Below are positions 14,307-21,365 of a stretch of 50,161 bases of DNA, one piece after another (the first letter of the stretch is position 1; the number at the start of each line of letters is the position of its first letter). The DNA lies in IMG/VR virus record IMGVR_UViG_3300047300_000993, positions 1 to 50,161 of that record. One strand, 5' to 3'. The stretch is from a virus. A program made the translations under genes and the position numbers. A model generated the notes under the pieces. The model worked only from the letters and a program-made list of their open reading frames with translations, was not told the DNA's origin and made no database searches.

Positions 14307-14336
14307 TTGTCGGGTTGGGTAAAGAGTTGCTAGGAT
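14307..14336 (+). promoter_or_regulatory. Cassette promoter, leaderless
   Basis: TTGTCG-18-TAGGAT, 6 nt to ATG 14343. Confidence 0.8.
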
Positions 14337-14342
14337 AGTGGC

Positions 14343-14456
14343 ATGACGACAGCGACAGCAAAGTGTTGGGAGTGCGACAGGGTCTTTGACCTTGACGACC
14401 AAGAGCAGGCAGATGAGTGGTTCTACGGCCACGACTGCGAAGCAGGACTGGACTAA
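14343..14456 (+). CDS. 37-aa CxxC peptide
   Basis: Begins MTTATAKCWECDRVFDLDD and has a later HDCEAG, a compact zinc-ribbon-like pattern. Leaderless, ACAGCGA in codons 3-5. Its stop overlaps the next ATG. Confidence 0.6.
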   Translation: MTTATAKCWECDRVFDLDDQEQADEWFYGHDCEAGLD

Positions 14457-14596
14457 TGCGACCACGACCCGAACAGCCCGAAGGACACGAAAGCAAGTGT
14501 CCTTGCTACGACTGTGACGCATGGGCTTACGACCTCATCTTTTGGGAAAAAGAAGAGGTAGAAGCAGGCCGTGACCCGTGGGCGGAGTTCCGCTAG
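14456..14596 (+). CDS. 46-aa Cys-containing protein
   Basis: Coupled by TAATG to the previous gene. CPCYDCDAW mid-protein is a likely metal site; the rest is charged and aromatic. Function unknown. Confidence 0.6.
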   Translation: MRPRPEQPEGHESKCPCYDCDAWAYDLIFWEKEEVEAGRDPWAEFR

Positions 14597-14675
14597 GCGT
14601 ATCGCGTGCGATACGCGCCCGGTTGTATCGTTCGCGATACACGCATAGCCGATAAGCCGGGGCTTCGGCTATGCG
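14597..14675. terminator. Cluster of three hairpins
   Basis: GCGTATCGC/GCGATACGC, then TGTATCG/CGATACA closed by TTCG, then CGCATAGCCGA/TCGGCTATGCG with a CGGGGCT-containing loop. The first two share a GTATCG arm and could swap partners. Confidence 0.65.
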
Positions 14676-14684
14676 TTATGTAAC

Positions 14685-14714
14685 TTGTTGGGTCGGGTAA
14701 GGTCTGTATAAACT
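14685..14714 (+). promoter_or_regulatory. Cassette promoter, leaderless
   Basis: TTGTTG-18-TAAACT, 6 nt to ATG 14721. The spacer has GGTCGGGTAAG. Confidence 0.8.
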
Positions 14715-14720
14715 GGAACC

Positions 14721-15035
14721 ATGAACAGCGAAACAGCACCAAACAGAAACCTTCAAGCCGTCATTGACGGAACCACCACAGACGAAGCAGGGACCATGCT
14801 CACGGGTGACGCAATCTCCCACATGAGGGTCATCTCCCTCATCTCGGGTCTTGTGTTTGAAATCAACACGGGCATGAAGATGACACGCTTTCCTCTCACG
14901 CGAATTGCTGAGGACTACGGCGTGTTCGCCAAGACGAAGAAGAAGTGCCTGCGAGAAATGCTCGCTTGGTACGAGGACTTCTACGGAGTTCCCTACGACG
15001 GTCCCCGAGTGGCTGAGGCTCTCGGCAAGAAGTAG
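14721..15035 (+). CDS. Hypothetical protein, 104 aa
   Basis: Helical protein with MTRFPLTRIAEDYGVFAKTKKKCLREMLAWYEDFYG, which could hold a helix-turn-helix but is not diagnostic. Leaderless start followed by AACAGCGA. Single-gene cassette ending at a strong hairpin. Confidence 0.7.
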   Translation: MNSETAPNRNLQAVIDGTTTDEAGTMLTGDAISHMRVISLISGLVFEINTGMKMTRFPLTRIAEDYGVFAKTKKKCLREMLAWYEDFYGVPYDGPRVAEALGKK

Positions 15036-15043
15036 CCGAGACA

Positions 15044-15071
15044 ATCCCCAGGCTGTGGAAAACCTGGGGAT
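15044..15071 (+). terminator. Hairpin terminator
   Basis: ATCCCCAGG/CCTGGGGAT, 9 bp, 10-nt loop. Confidence 0.7.
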
Positions 15072-15121
15072 AACTCTCCCTGGAGCCCCGTAGCGAGAAC
15101 AGAAAAATCCCCGGGCCGCGA

Positions 15122-15127
15122 TAAAGT
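15122..15127 (+). promoter_or_regulatory. -10 element, leaderless
   Basis: TAAAGT 6 nt before ATG 15134. No cassette core and no clear -35. Confidence 0.45.
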
Positions 15128-15133
15128 GAAAAA

Positions 15134-15337
15134 ATGAGCTACGAAGAATTCCTAACAATTGTCAGAGACTCTTACGACAATGACTCCGACATTCGCTTGG
15201 GGCAGCATTTCTTTAATGCCCTACACGTAATTCGCCCTGATATTGCCAATCAGATTCGCGGGACTAAGAACGACCCGTTCTATAGAGACGATGTTCCCGG
15301 ATACACACAAGAGGCCGTTTCGGCCCTTTGGAGCTGA
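15134..15337 (+). CDS. Hypothetical protein, 67 aa
   Basis: Starts MSYEEFLTIVRDSYDNDSDIRLGQHFFNALHVIRPDIANQI; helical, resembling other small phage proteins but with no named family. Leaderless geometry from TAAAGT. Its stop abuts the next cassette promoter. Confidence 0.65.
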   Translation: MSYEEFLTIVRDSYDNDSDIRLGQHFFNALHVIRPDIANQIRGTKNDPFYRDDVPGYTQEAVSALWS

Positions 15338-15339
15338 AC

Positions 15340-15369
15340 TTGTTGGGTTGGGTAAGTTGTGGATACACT
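15340..15369 (+). promoter_or_regulatory. Cassette promoter, leaderless
   Basis: TTGTTG-18-TACACT, 6 nt to ATG 15376. Confidence 0.8.
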
Positions 15370-15375
15370 TGTGGC

Positions 15376-15513
15376 ATGACATCAAACAGCGACCACGACA
15401 GCGAGTTCATGGATTATTGCCAAGACCTCGCCAACGCTTACCTCTGTGAGAACGCAGAGCCGAAGCCCGAACCCGTCTATCCAGACGACATGGAAGATGA
15501 CGGTGTGTTCTAA
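15376..15513 (+). CDS. Small acidic protein, 45 aa
   Basis: Leaderless, AACAGCGA in codons 4-6 and a second ACAGCGA soon after. Acidic, Pro-rich C terminus (EPKPEPVYPDDMEDDG). First of three overlapping genes. Confidence 0.65.
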   Translation: MTSNSDHDSEFMDYCQDLANAYLCENAEPKPEPVYPDDMEDDGVF

Positions 15514-15893
15514 TGAACCACGAAGAAGCAAGCAAGTTGATGAGACTGAATGCGGTCAAGCTCCGCATTTATCCAATCGCAAATCTCCGAGATGACCCGA
15601 TGAGCGATTGGGATTGGAATGTCGAAATCGTCATTCCGAATAATCAGTGGGCCGATTCAGACGAAGACGGAAACTTCTATGTCAATCAGCACGGCATTGA
15701 CTCTTTCCACAACATTGACTCAGCGTTCCGATGGGCGTTCTCATGGCTGAAAGGTCGTGGGTACTACATTGACGACTTCTCTCTTGAAACAGAAATCATC
15801 AAAACCTCTGACCTGGAGAAGTCAATAGAACTCATGAAACGCGAATGGGCCGAACGACAGCCATCACGCCGTAGAACGAAAGTGACCCAATGA
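15513..15893 (+). CDS. Hypothetical protein, 126 aa
   Basis: Coupled by TAATG. Acidic N-terminal two thirds with many aromatic residues and a basic tail (REWAERQPSRRRTKVTQ). No family recognised. Confidence 0.7.
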   Translation: MNHEEASKLMRLNAVKLRIYPIANLRDDPMSDWDWNVEIVIPNNQWADSDEDGNFYVNQHGIDSFHNIDSAFRWAFSWLKGRGYYIDDFSLETEIIKTSDLEKSIELMKREWAERQPSRRRTKVTQ

Positions 15894-16273
15894 GTAACGA
15901 AACAAAAGCTTGTAGTGAGTGCGGTAAAGCACGTGGGGCCGGACAGCAGTTCGGAAACTTCATTGACTACGGGTGGTCAATCAACTTCATCATGCTCGGC
16001 CACTACGGTGGATTCACCGATTGCATCCCCGACCCAGACATGACGGAAGATGATTACATGATTCATCTCTGTCATGATTGCTGTCTCAAAATGATTGAGG
16101 CACTTCCCAACACATTCAGAAAGCACCTCGGAGACCTCGGTTGTCATCCCGGAGACCTCGAAAAGCCTTCGTGCTGTCAGTACGCATGGACATGGGACAA
16201 GAACAACACCAAGCACCACTACCGAGGCGATGGAGCTGGCGGTTGGACTTTCGTTAAAGAGTTCGCTGACTGA
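15890..16273 (+). CDS. Cysteine-rich hypothetical protein
   Basis: 127 aa. CSECGKARG at the N terminus, CHDCCLKM mid-protein, and a late CC give likely zinc sites. ATGA overlap with the upstream gene. Followed by a GGTGAAT/ATTCACC hairpin. Confidence 0.7.
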   Translation: MSNETKACSECGKARGAGQQFGNFIDYGWSINFIMLGHYGGFTDCIPDPDMTEDDYMIHLCHDCCLKMIEALPNTFRKHLGDLGCHPGDLEKPSCCQYAWTWDKNNTKHHYRGDGAGGWTFVKEFAD

Positions 16274-16282
16274 TGTACGATT

Positions 16283-16301
16283 GGTGAATGAGCGATTCAC
16301 C
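16283..16301 (+). terminator. Hairpin after three-gene operon
   Basis: GGTGAAT/ATTCACC, 7 bp, loop GAGCG. Confidence 0.5.
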
Positions 16302-16410
16302 AAAGCCCGAACCTGAAAAGAAAAAGACAGAGGTTCGCATTACTAAGCCCCGCCCAGGAACACTAAGGGCTAAGGCTATTCGGACTGTGTGCTGTCGACG
16401 CGGAAGATGA
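16288..16410 (+). CDS. Possible 40-aa basic protein
   Basis: Lys/Arg-rich (EPEKKKTEVRITKPRPGTLRAKAIR). The ATG lies inside the hairpin and the 3' end overlaps a convergent gene, so it may not be real. Confidence 0.35.
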   Translation: MSDSPKPEPEKKKTEVRITKPRPGTLRAKAIRTVCCRRGR

Positions 16411-16597
16411 GAAGCTGTCCGTAGACAGAGTTGATAATCGCGCAAATCACAAGAACTATTGCTAGCACCGTGCCTACAAAGAAAGACATGTAGGCAATCA
16501 CCATACTGAAAAACAGGTGAAGCAATCCCTTGTTCACATGGTCTTTGGGAATCAACACATTGGCCAAGCGAATTACTTTGTCCAATGGTTTCTCCAC
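16376..16597 (-). CDS. Two-helix membrane protein, 73 aa
   Basis: Hydrophobic stretches LHLFFSMVIAYMSFFVGTVLAIVLVICAIINSV give two membrane passes. GTG start 25 nt inside the upstream gene. Last gene of a minus-strand trio (17016 to 16376). Function unknown. Confidence 0.6.
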   Translation of the reverse strand: MEKPLDKVIRLANVLIPKDHVNKGLLHLFFSMVIAYMSFFVGTVLAIVLVICAIINSVYGQLLIFRVDSTQSE

Positions 16598-16812
16598 TGA
16601 CTAGGGCTATGTGAACTCTCAGCCTCAGCTTTATCTTCCGGAGTCTCGAACAGTCTGATGACATGAACACATGGGTCATGTCCTTCCTCGAACTCTTCCT
16701 CTTCCATCTTTGTCAAAGGAATGCCGTCATGGGTTTCACATAGCGGTGGGCCACACCAGCCCTGCTCCATACCGAAGGAAATCCAGCTATCAAAATCATT
16801 TATTTCTGCCAT
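16573..16812 (-). CDS. Phage hypothetical protein with GWCGPP motif
   Basis: 79 aa. WISFGMEQGWCGPPLCETHDG and EEGHDPCVHVIR form a pattern I associate with a widespread actinophage family of unknown role; the Cys and His residues suggest metal binding. Confidence 0.7.
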   Translation of the reverse strand: MAEINDFDSWISFGMEQGWCGPPLCETHDGIPLTKMEEEEFEEGHDPCVHVIRLFETPEDKAEAESSHSPSQWRNHWTK

Positions 16813-16818
16813 GAGTTA

Positions 16819-17016
16819 TCAGAATAGCGTTGGTTCGTATTCTTTGCTAGGCCGTTGGCAGAATTCGTGGATGTATCTGAAATCTTCTGAGATGACTGAG
16901 TGAACAGTCCGGCTCTTCCCTTTGAGCCAAACAGTTGCCTGCCGGATAACCGAGTTTGAGTTCCGGTCAAGCGGATGGCCACACACTTCACAAACATAAA
17001 GAGAAGGCATTGACAT
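16819..17016 (-). CDS. Zinc-finger-like protein, 65 aa
   Basis: CEVCGHPLDRNSNSV near the N terminus and FC near the C terminus. The ATG at 17016 is 7 nt after TATGAT, so leaderless; an upstream start adds four residues. First gene of the minus-strand trio. Confidence 0.65.
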   Translation of the reverse strand: MSMPSLYVCEVCGHPLDRNSNSVIRQATVWLKGKSRTVHSVISEDFRYIHEFCQRPSKEYEPTLF

Positions 17017-17023
17017 AAAAAGA

Positions 17024-17029
17024 ATCATA
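17024..17029 (-). promoter_or_regulatory. -10 element, leaderless
   Basis: TATGAT 7 nt before ATG 17016. The -35 position falls in the CCCCG-loop hairpin. Confidence 0.5.
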
Positions 17030-17030
17030 C

Positions 17031-17076
17031 AGGCAGAGCCCCGCTCTGCCTACACCCACCCGAGTGCGGGTGTTTT
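17031..17076 (+). terminator. Two hairpins, second with T run
   Basis: AGGCAGAG/CTCTGCCT with loop CCCCG, then ACACCC/GGGTGT followed by TTTTCT. Confidence 0.75.
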
Positions 17077-17083
17077 CTAAAAC

Positions 17084-17113
17084 TTGTCGGGTTGGGTAAA
17101 GAGTTGCTAAGCT
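17084..17113 (+). promoter_or_regulatory. Cassette promoter with leader
   Basis: TTGTCG-18-TAAGCT. The leader contains AACAGCGA and AAAGGA before ATG 17161. Confidence 0.75.
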
Positions 17114-17160
17114 GGCTTTGCCAGCACGGCAACGGCGACAACAGCGAAAGGAAAAGCGAC

Positions 17161-17502
17161 ATGAAGCCCACGGTTTGGGAACTTAGCCAGCTCCACGATG
17201 TGGAGGCAGACGCGCTCGGGCGTTGGCTCGCAGGCGAGCCCTACGAGGAGTTTTACGAGGAGGACGATGGTCTCGCTTACGCAGAGTTCGTCTCCTCTTG
17301 GGTTAGCGGAGGCGGTCTCGCCTCTGACGCTAATCAGGCTTGGAATAGCGGTATCGCCCATCGGGCTGGTTACCCAGCTCCCGAAGGCGATTACGCCGAC
17401 GAGCGCCCTGATTGGCTGCCCGTTTACGGTACGCCCGAATGGGACGCTTACGAGCTTGCGATGGACGAGCGTGATTACCTTGAAGAGCTTCACGGTTACT
17501 AA
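17161..17502 (+). CDS. Acidic hypothetical protein, 113 aa
   Basis: Strongly acidic and aromatic (YEEFYEEDDGLAYAEFVSSWVSGGG). The ATG at 17161 follows a 41-nt leader with AAAGGA. Its codon choice (many NCG/NCC and TAC) resembles the G+C-rich genes nearby. Coupled to the next gene by TAATG. Confidence 0.7.
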   Translation: MKPTVWELSQLHDVEADALGRWLAGEPYEEFYEEDDGLAYAEFVSSWVSGGGLASDANQAWNSGIAHRAGYPAPEGDYADERPDWLPVYGTPEWDAYELAMDERDYLEELHGY

Positions 17503-17666
17503 TGCGTTTCGTTCACAACACCCCCATTCCGAACGAATCGGAGTTTCCGATTCCTGACGATTGCGTTTGCGATGGTGACGAGCTTTGTCAAGCTTGTCAG
17601 CGTGTTATCGCAGAAGACGCAGCAGAGCAAGAAGAAGAAAAGAAATACTTGGAAGGACTGAAATGA
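17502..17666 (+). CDS. Small CxC/CxxC protein, 54 aa
   Basis: CVCDGDELCQACQRV mid-protein suggests a metal site; C-terminal half is an acidic helix. Overlaps both neighbours by one to four nucleotides. Confidence 0.65.
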   Translation: MRFVHNTPIPNESEFPIPDDCVCDGDELCQACQRVIAEDAAEQEEEKKYLEGLK

Positions 17667-17935
17667 TTCACTCGGGAAAGATTCACTCACGGGCAGCAGA
17701 GGTGGTCGCAGCCATCAAGCAGCTGGACTGCTACACCGACCCGCACAACTACTTTGAGTCGCAGCTCGTAGAGTGCTACGAGGATTCAGAACTGGTTGAA
17801 GACTTTGGCTTCAACCCTGACGGTTCCGAGCGTGAGCCGTGGGAGGCTTGCGCTCAGGTGGTATACCGCTGCAACCTTCTTGAAGATGTCCACGGGTGGA
17901 TTCTTGAAGAAGGTCGCAGGGAGCGCGGCGCCTGA
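17663..17935 (+). CDS. Hypothetical protein, 90 aa
   Basis: ATGA overlap with the previous gene. Helical, acidic, with three Cys and no motif I recognise. Third gene of the operon, which ends at a CGGGGCT-loop hairpin. Confidence 0.7.
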   Translation: MIHSGKIHSRAAEVVAAIKQLDCYTDPHNYFESQLVECYEDSELVEDFGFNPDGSEREPWEACAQVVYRCNLLEDVHGWILEEGRRERGA

Positions 17936-17937
17936 TT

Positions 17938-17970
17938 GCTGTAAGGGGTAGCGGGGCTCGGCCTTACAGC
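17938..17970. terminator. Hairpin with CGGGGCT loop
   Basis: GCTGTAAGG/CCTTACAGC; loop holds CGGGGCT. Confidence 0.75.
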
Positions 17971-18000
17971 TTGTCGGTTGAGGTCAGCCGGAAGTAGAAT
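17971..18000 (+). promoter_or_regulatory. Cassette promoter (degenerate core)
   Basis: TTGTCG-18-TAGAAT; the spacer core is GTTGAGGTCAG instead of GGTTGGGTAAG. Leader carries AACAGCGA. Confidence 0.65.
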
Positions 18001-18025
18001 CTAAGAAAAGAAGGGAACAGCGAAA

Positions 18026-18247
18026 ATGTGGATACAGGTTCAGACAAAAGAACAAGTCACGGAACAGGTGTTGGAAGCAGTAGAAGAAGTCTTTGATGGT
18101 TGGTTCGCAGACGAGCCACGCATTGACTGGCAGAACTTCATTGACCGATTGGAAGTACGGTACGAATACGACATGGGTTCGTCAATGGATTCAGAAGCAA
18201 TCAAGGCGATAAAGAAATACGTCAAGAAGCTGAAAAGCGAACAGTAG
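18026..18247 (+). CDS. Hypothetical protein, 73 aa
   Basis: Helical: MWIQVQTKEQVTEQVLEAVEE then a Trp-rich middle and a Lys-rich end. Read from a short leader. No family. Confidence 0.65.
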   Translation: MWIQVQTKEQVTEQVLEAVEEVFDGWFADEPRIDWQNFIDRLEVRYEYDMGSSMDSEAIKAIKKYVKKLKSEQ

Positions 18248-18250
18248 GCG

Positions 18251-18286
18251 GTTGTGGGGGCAGGTGAATCTCCACCCACCCCCAAC
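18251..18286 (+). terminator. Hairpin terminator
   Basis: GGGGG/CCCCC extended by GTT/AAC across a bulge. Confidence 0.5.
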
Positions 18287-18347
18287 AACTTCTCACCTAT
18301 CGGTGGGGCGATGCGGGCTTTGGGGTAACCGCATGACCTAGAACTTA

Positions 18348-18374
18348 GTACCACCAGCGGGGCTGTGGTGGTAC
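18348..18374. terminator. Hairpin with CGGGGCT loop
   Basis: GTACCACCA/TGGTGGTAC, 9 bp perfect, loop GCGGGGCTG. Confidence 0.75.
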
Positions 18375-18436
18375 TACCGGATAAATAATCTGACAAAGTT
18401 CTGACATCTGGTGACGCAAGCTCCCTTCTATTAGAC

Positions 18437-18730
18437 ATGGCAGTACTAAGACCTTCACCCCTCAGATACCACTCAACTCCGTATCACCTCTGGACCAAGA
18501 GAGACCACTTCGAGAGGGATGTGGACCACTTCTGTCAAAGAGAGGTGCGTGTTCGTTACCGGTCTCAGGAATGGGTCGAGTTCACAGAACGCTTTGTCGA
18601 ATACTGGGAAGATTGGCGTGGGTGCTGGGTAGCTGAGGAAGCTTGGCGTGAGTTCACTCTCTACCTGAGACTTCCGGAAGGCGAGTACTATCCGGACGAA
18701 TACGAACCGGACTGGAACTTCCGGAGGTAG
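18437..18730 (+). CDS. Hypothetical aromatic-rich protein
   Basis: 97 aa, unusually rich in Trp, Tyr, Arg and Glu. TAGACATGGC at the start resembles sequences at 36457 and 39842, but no clear promoter or ribosome site is seen, so the exact start is uncertain. Confidence 0.6.
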   Translation: MAVLRPSPLRYHSTPYHLWTKRDHFERDVDHFCQREVRVRYRSQEWVEFTERFVEYWEDWRGCWVAEEAWREFTLYLRLPEGEYYPDEYEPDWNFRR

Positions 18731-18733
18731 TCC

Positions 18734-18752
18734 GGGCAAGCCCCGCTTGCCC
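18734..18752. terminator. Hairpin with CCCCG loop
   Basis: GGGCAAG/CTTGCCC around CCCCG. Confidence 0.75.
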
Positions 18753-18769
18753 AATGTGACCCGGCCGAC

Positions 18770-18799
18770 TTGTCGGGTTGGGTAAGGGCTGAGTATCAT
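18770..18799 (+). promoter_or_regulatory. Cassette promoter, leaderless
   Basis: TTGTCG-18-TATCAT, 7 nt to GTG 18807. Confidence 0.8.
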
Positions 18800-18806
18800 T
18801 GGTGGC

Positions 18807-19082
18807 GTGACATACACATACAGCGACAGATACTCCATCCCCGAGTGCGTAGCACCCGAACACCACAAACTCTATGTGCGTCTGTTGGAGGACCCCAACG
18901 ACCGCATGGTCTACTTCATGGAGGCATACGGGAACGGACTGTTCCACCGAATTGGATACGACAATGTTCGTACCATCGTTGCCAAGTGGGAGACATTTCT
19001 TCCCAACATCGCAAGTTGGATTACAACTTTCTACGAGGACGAAGCATCGTTCTACGGGTTGGAAACTGAGGATGACGAATGA
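18807..19082 (+). CDS. Hypothetical protein, 91 aa
   Basis: Leaderless GTG with ACAGCGAC in codons 5-7. Mixed helix and strand with acidic end. Coupled by ATGA to a small membrane protein gene. No family. Confidence 0.7.
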   Translation: MTYTYSDRYSIPECVAPEHHKLYVRLLEDPNDRMVYFMEAYGNGLFHRIGYDNVRTIVAKWETFLPNIASWITTFYEDEASFYGLETEDDE

Positions 19083-19201
19083 ACCACTGGACACAGACTC
19101 ATGTGTGGGTCGGCTATGTCGGCTTCGGCTGTATTGCCTCACTTCTTCTGACATACCTCGGTATCGCAACAAAGAAACTCCAACACGGCGAGGATGAGTG
19201 A
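19079..19201 (+). CDS. Small membrane protein, 40 aa
   Basis: One helix (VWVGYVGFGCIASLLLTYLGIA) and a short charged tail. ATGA overlap with the upstream gene. One of several one-helix peptides placed second in cassettes. Confidence 0.55.
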   Translation: MNHWTQTHVWVGYVGFGCIASLLLTYLGIATKKLQHGEDE

Positions 19202-19220
19202 CCGGATACCGGGGCTCCGG
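19202..19220. terminator. Short hairpin with CGGGGCT
   Basis: CCGGA/TCCGG around TACCGGGGC. Confidence 0.5.
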
Positions 19221-19227
19221 AGCTGGA

Positions 19228-19243
19228 TGTTTCACGTGGAACA
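19228..19243. promoter_or_regulatory. parS-like ParB-binding site 1
   Basis: TGTTTCACGTGGAACA fits the bacterial parS consensus TGTTNCACGTGNAACA at every fixed position. It lies between a hairpin and the -35 of the next cassette promoter (4 nt away). Confidence 0.85.
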
Positions 19244-19247
19244 TGAC

Positions 19248-19277
19248 TTGTTGGGTTGGGTAAGTCGGAAGTAAGAT
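19248..19277 (+). promoter_or_regulatory. Cassette promoter, leaderless
   Basis: TTGTTG-18-TAAGAT, 6 nt to ATG 19284, 4 nt after parS site 1. Confidence 0.8.
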
Positions 19278-19283
19278 GGACGC

Positions 19284-19628
<345 letters not shown>

Positions 19629-19629
19629 C

Positions 19630-19764
19630 ATGGACATAAGCATCGCTATTGACCCATGGCTGGTCATCGTGATAATCGCAACCTTCATTGCGTTGCGCGT
19701 GTATCACCCGATTACTTCACTTGTGAAGAAGCGCAAGAAGTATCCCGACCGGACACTTGGGTGA
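19630..19764 (+). CDS. Small membrane protein, 44 aa
   Basis: One helix (WLVIVIIATFIALRVY) then a basic tail (LVKKRKKYPDRTLG). GAGGAGG in the end of the previous gene supplies the ribosome site. Single-span with basic cytoplasmic tail. Confidence 0.6.
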   Translation: MDISIAIDPWLVIVIIATFIALRVYHPITSLVKKRKKYPDRTLG

Positions 19765-19833
19765 ACGGGGCTCGAGAGCTGCCACTCGCACCGGACAGCT
19801 CCGGGAGTTTTCTTTGTGCAGTAGTAGCTGCCA

Positions 19834-19870
19834 ACGGGGAAGAAGAAGCCCCGCTTCCCTTCTTCCCCGT
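19834..19870. terminator. Hairpin with CCCCG core
   Basis: ACGGGGAAGAAG/CTTCTTCCCCGT, 12 bp, loop with AGCCCCGCT. Confidence 0.75.
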
Positions 19871-19882
19871 GTTTGGGGAAAC

Positions 19883-19912
19883 TTGTCGGGTTGGGTAAGT
19901 GCCAAGTAAGAT
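19883..19912 (+). promoter_or_regulatory. Cassette promoter, leaderless
   Basis: TTGTCG-18-TAAGAT, 6 nt to ATG 19919. Confidence 0.8.
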
Positions 19913-19918
19913 GGGGGC

Positions 19919-20116
19919 ATGACAACAGCGACAGACACCCAACTGGCAGAGTCACTTCTTCGTGCGTTCGCACGGGAGATTGTGCGAGAGTCAGCAGACC
20001 ACGAACAGACGGTCACGAACTTCATCAAGGCTTGTGCCACATACCGCATTGAGTTGATGACCAACATGGCAGAGAACCTTTGGCAGAAGGTTCTGACCGA
20101 ACAGGAAGGAAGGTAG
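19919..20116 (+). CDS. Hypothetical helical protein, 65 aa
   Basis: All-helix pattern (LAESLLRAFAREIVRESADHEQTVTNFIKACATYR). Leaderless with AACAGCGA in codons 2-5. Heads a four-gene operon to 20674. Confidence 0.7.
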   Translation: MTTATDTQLAESLLRAFAREIVRESADHEQTVTNFIKACATYRIELMTNMAENLWQKVLTEQEGR

Positions 20117-20118
20117 TC

Positions 20119-20298
20119 ATGGCTTGCCGTTGTGACTCACTCGGATACCAGTGCCCTGATTGCGACAGGTACTACACCAACAGCGAGCGTTACTCGCACA
20201 TTCATGACGCACGGTTTGATAGCCGTGGCAACTTCATCGGGCGAGACAGCGACCGCTGGCGTGACGGTGACGACTTCCGTGGGGACTGGGACGACTGA
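20119..20298 (+). CDS. Zinc-ribbon-like acidic protein
   Basis: 59 aa. CRCDSLGYQCPDC at the N terminus and a tail of alternating Asp, Arg and Gly. AAGGAAGG provides the ribosome site; ATG at 20119. Confidence 0.65.
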   Translation: MACRCDSLGYQCPDCDRYYTNSERYSHIHDARFDSRGNFIGRDSDRWRDGDDFRGDWDD

Positions 20299-20477
20299 TG
20301 GGGCTTGCTTCATCATTCATCGCCTATCAGTACGGTAAGAGGCGAGCGTCAAAGAAAGCAAGGCAGCGAGAGAGCGGGGCTCCGAGCTGCCTTGACCCCC
20401 GGTGTGATGACTACAACTACTGTAAGAACAGTGGCTACTGCTCCGGTGACTGTACCTATGAGAACATTGACGAATGA
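20298..20477 (+). CDS. Cysteine-rich protein, 59 aa
   Basis: Coupled by TGATG. Basic N-terminal half; C-terminal CLDPRCDDYNYCKNSGYCSGDC has five Cys. A GGCAGC/GCTGCC hairpin containing CGGGGCT lies inside the coding sequence and could slow or attenuate the operon. Confidence 0.6.
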   Translation: MGLASSFIAYQYGKRRASKKARQRESGAPSCLDPRCDDYNYCKNSGYCSGDCTYENIDE

Positions 20478-20674
20478 GAGAACATTCAGTAGCTCATTCG
20501 GTAGCTAAGACATTCAGCTACTTCATCGTAGACAGCCTACTTACCGGACTTATCGCACTAGTCGTAACGAGAGACGCCGGAGACGCTATCTCTATTGGCC
20601 TCGGAGTCCAGATAGCTGAGGTTCTTCTTTACTACTTCCACGAAAGAGTTTGGGCGCGTTTCTTTCATCGGTAA
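20474..20674 (+). CDS. DUF2061-like membrane protein
   Basis: 66 aa, two membrane helices, and the C-terminal signature YYFHERVWARF typical of DUF2061 proteins, whose function is not established. ATGA overlap with the upstream gene. Ends just before a hairpin and parS site 2. Confidence 0.75.
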   Translation: MREHSVAHSVAKTFSYFIVDSLLTGLIALVVTRDAGDAISIGLGVQIAEVLLYYFHERVWARFFHR

Positions 20675-20677
20675 AAA

Positions 20678-20707
20678 CAGTGGGGCGAAGCCCCGCACGC
20701 CCCACTG
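20678..20707. terminator. Hairpin with CCCCG core
   Basis: CAGTGGGGCG/CGCCCCACTG around AAGCCCCGCA; its last bases overlap parS site 2. Confidence 0.8.
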
Positions 20708-20721
20708 TTTCACGTGAAACA
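20706..20721. promoter_or_regulatory. parS-like ParB-binding site 2
   Basis: TGTTTCACGTGAAACA, a perfect palindrome identical to the canonical bacterial parS. 6 nt before the next promoter -35. Confidence 0.9.
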
Positions 20722-20727
20722 CCCGAC

Positions 20728-20757
20728 TTGTTGGGTAGGGTAAGCCCCAAGTAAGAT
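20728..20757 (+). promoter_or_regulatory. Cassette promoter, leaderless
   Basis: TTGTTG-18-TAAGAT, 6 nt to ATG 20764. Confidence 0.8.
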
Positions 20758-20763
20758 GGTGAC

Positions 20764-21081
20764 ATGAACACAGCGACCAGCACCATCACCACCATCAACT
20801 TCATCACGGTTCCCTCGGGCGAGGCGAGCGTGTGGGCTGACGGTTCCGTCATCATCGGCAACCCCGAGTCCAGCGCAATCCACGAGTGGCAGTGGAACAA
20901 GTACTGCTTCTCGGTGACCTACAAGTCCGACAAGACCAAGACCTACTTCTACGAGACCGTGACCATTCACGAGGCTCTCGGTCTGCTCACGGCAAAGAGC
21001 GCAGGCAAGTTCATCGCCGAGAACATCAAGGCGAAGCACGAAATCGCGTGGGTCGCCGTGAACGGAGTCGTCCAGTCCTAA
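20764..21081 (+). CDS. KTSC-like domain protein, paralog 1
   Basis: 105 aa. The pattern VIIGNPESSAI...FSVTYKSDKTKTYFYETVTIHEALGLLTAKSAGKFIAENIK matches two other genes here (23755, 27527) and recalls the KTSC fold (small beta-rich domain of unknown role, sometimes fused to nucleic-acid enzymes). Leaderless with ACAGCGA in codons 3-5. Confidence 0.65.
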   Translation: MNTATSTITTINFITVPSGEASVWADGSVIIGNPESSAIHEWQWNKYCFSVTYKSDKTKTYFYETVTIHEALGLLTAKSAGKFIAENIKAKHEIAWVAVNGVVQS

Positions 21082-21094
21082 CCACCCCCAACCC

Positions 21095-21129
21095 GAGGGT
21101 TCAGGCACACCCCCCGTGCCTGAACCCTC
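21095..21129. terminator. Strong 14-bp hairpin
   Basis: GAGGGTTCAGGCAC/GTGCCTGAACCCTC, loop ACCCCCC. Confidence 0.8.
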
Positions 21130-21130
21130 T

Positions 21131-21161
21131 CTTATTCGCTGAGCGGGGCTCGGCGAATAAG
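21131..21161. terminator. Hairpin with CGGGGCT loop
   Basis: CTTATTCGC/GCGAATAAG around TGAGCGGGGCTCG. Confidence 0.75.
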
Positions 21162-21165
21162 AAAC

Positions 21166-21195
21166 TTGTTGGCTCGGGTAACACAAAGATAGAAT
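21166..21195 (+). promoter_or_regulatory. Cassette promoter, leaderless
   Basis: TTGTTG-18-TAGAAT, 6 nt to ATG 21202; spacer core GCTCGGGTAA. Confidence 0.75.
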
Positions 21196-21201
21196 GAACT
21201 C

Positions 21202-21360
21202 ATGGAAACAACACGGCGACACTACGAATACATCATTCACTACGAGAACGAGATTGCCCGGGAGAAGGCCAAGAAGCGTCCCCGACCCGGATACATCGTC
21301 GCTTGCGAGAACATGATTGCTCACTCTCGCAAGCGAATCACATTCCTGAACAACGCATAA
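21202..21360 (+). CDS. Small basic protein, 52 aa
   Basis: Starts METTRRHYEYIIHYENEIAREKAKKRPRPG and ends with a basic helix, HSRKRITFLNNA. Net positive charge fits nucleic-acid contact. Leaderless start confirmed by spacing. Confidence 0.65.
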   Translation: METTRRHYEYIIHYENEIAREKAKKRPRPGYIVACENMIAHSRKRITFLNNA

Positions 21361-21365
21361 AAGCC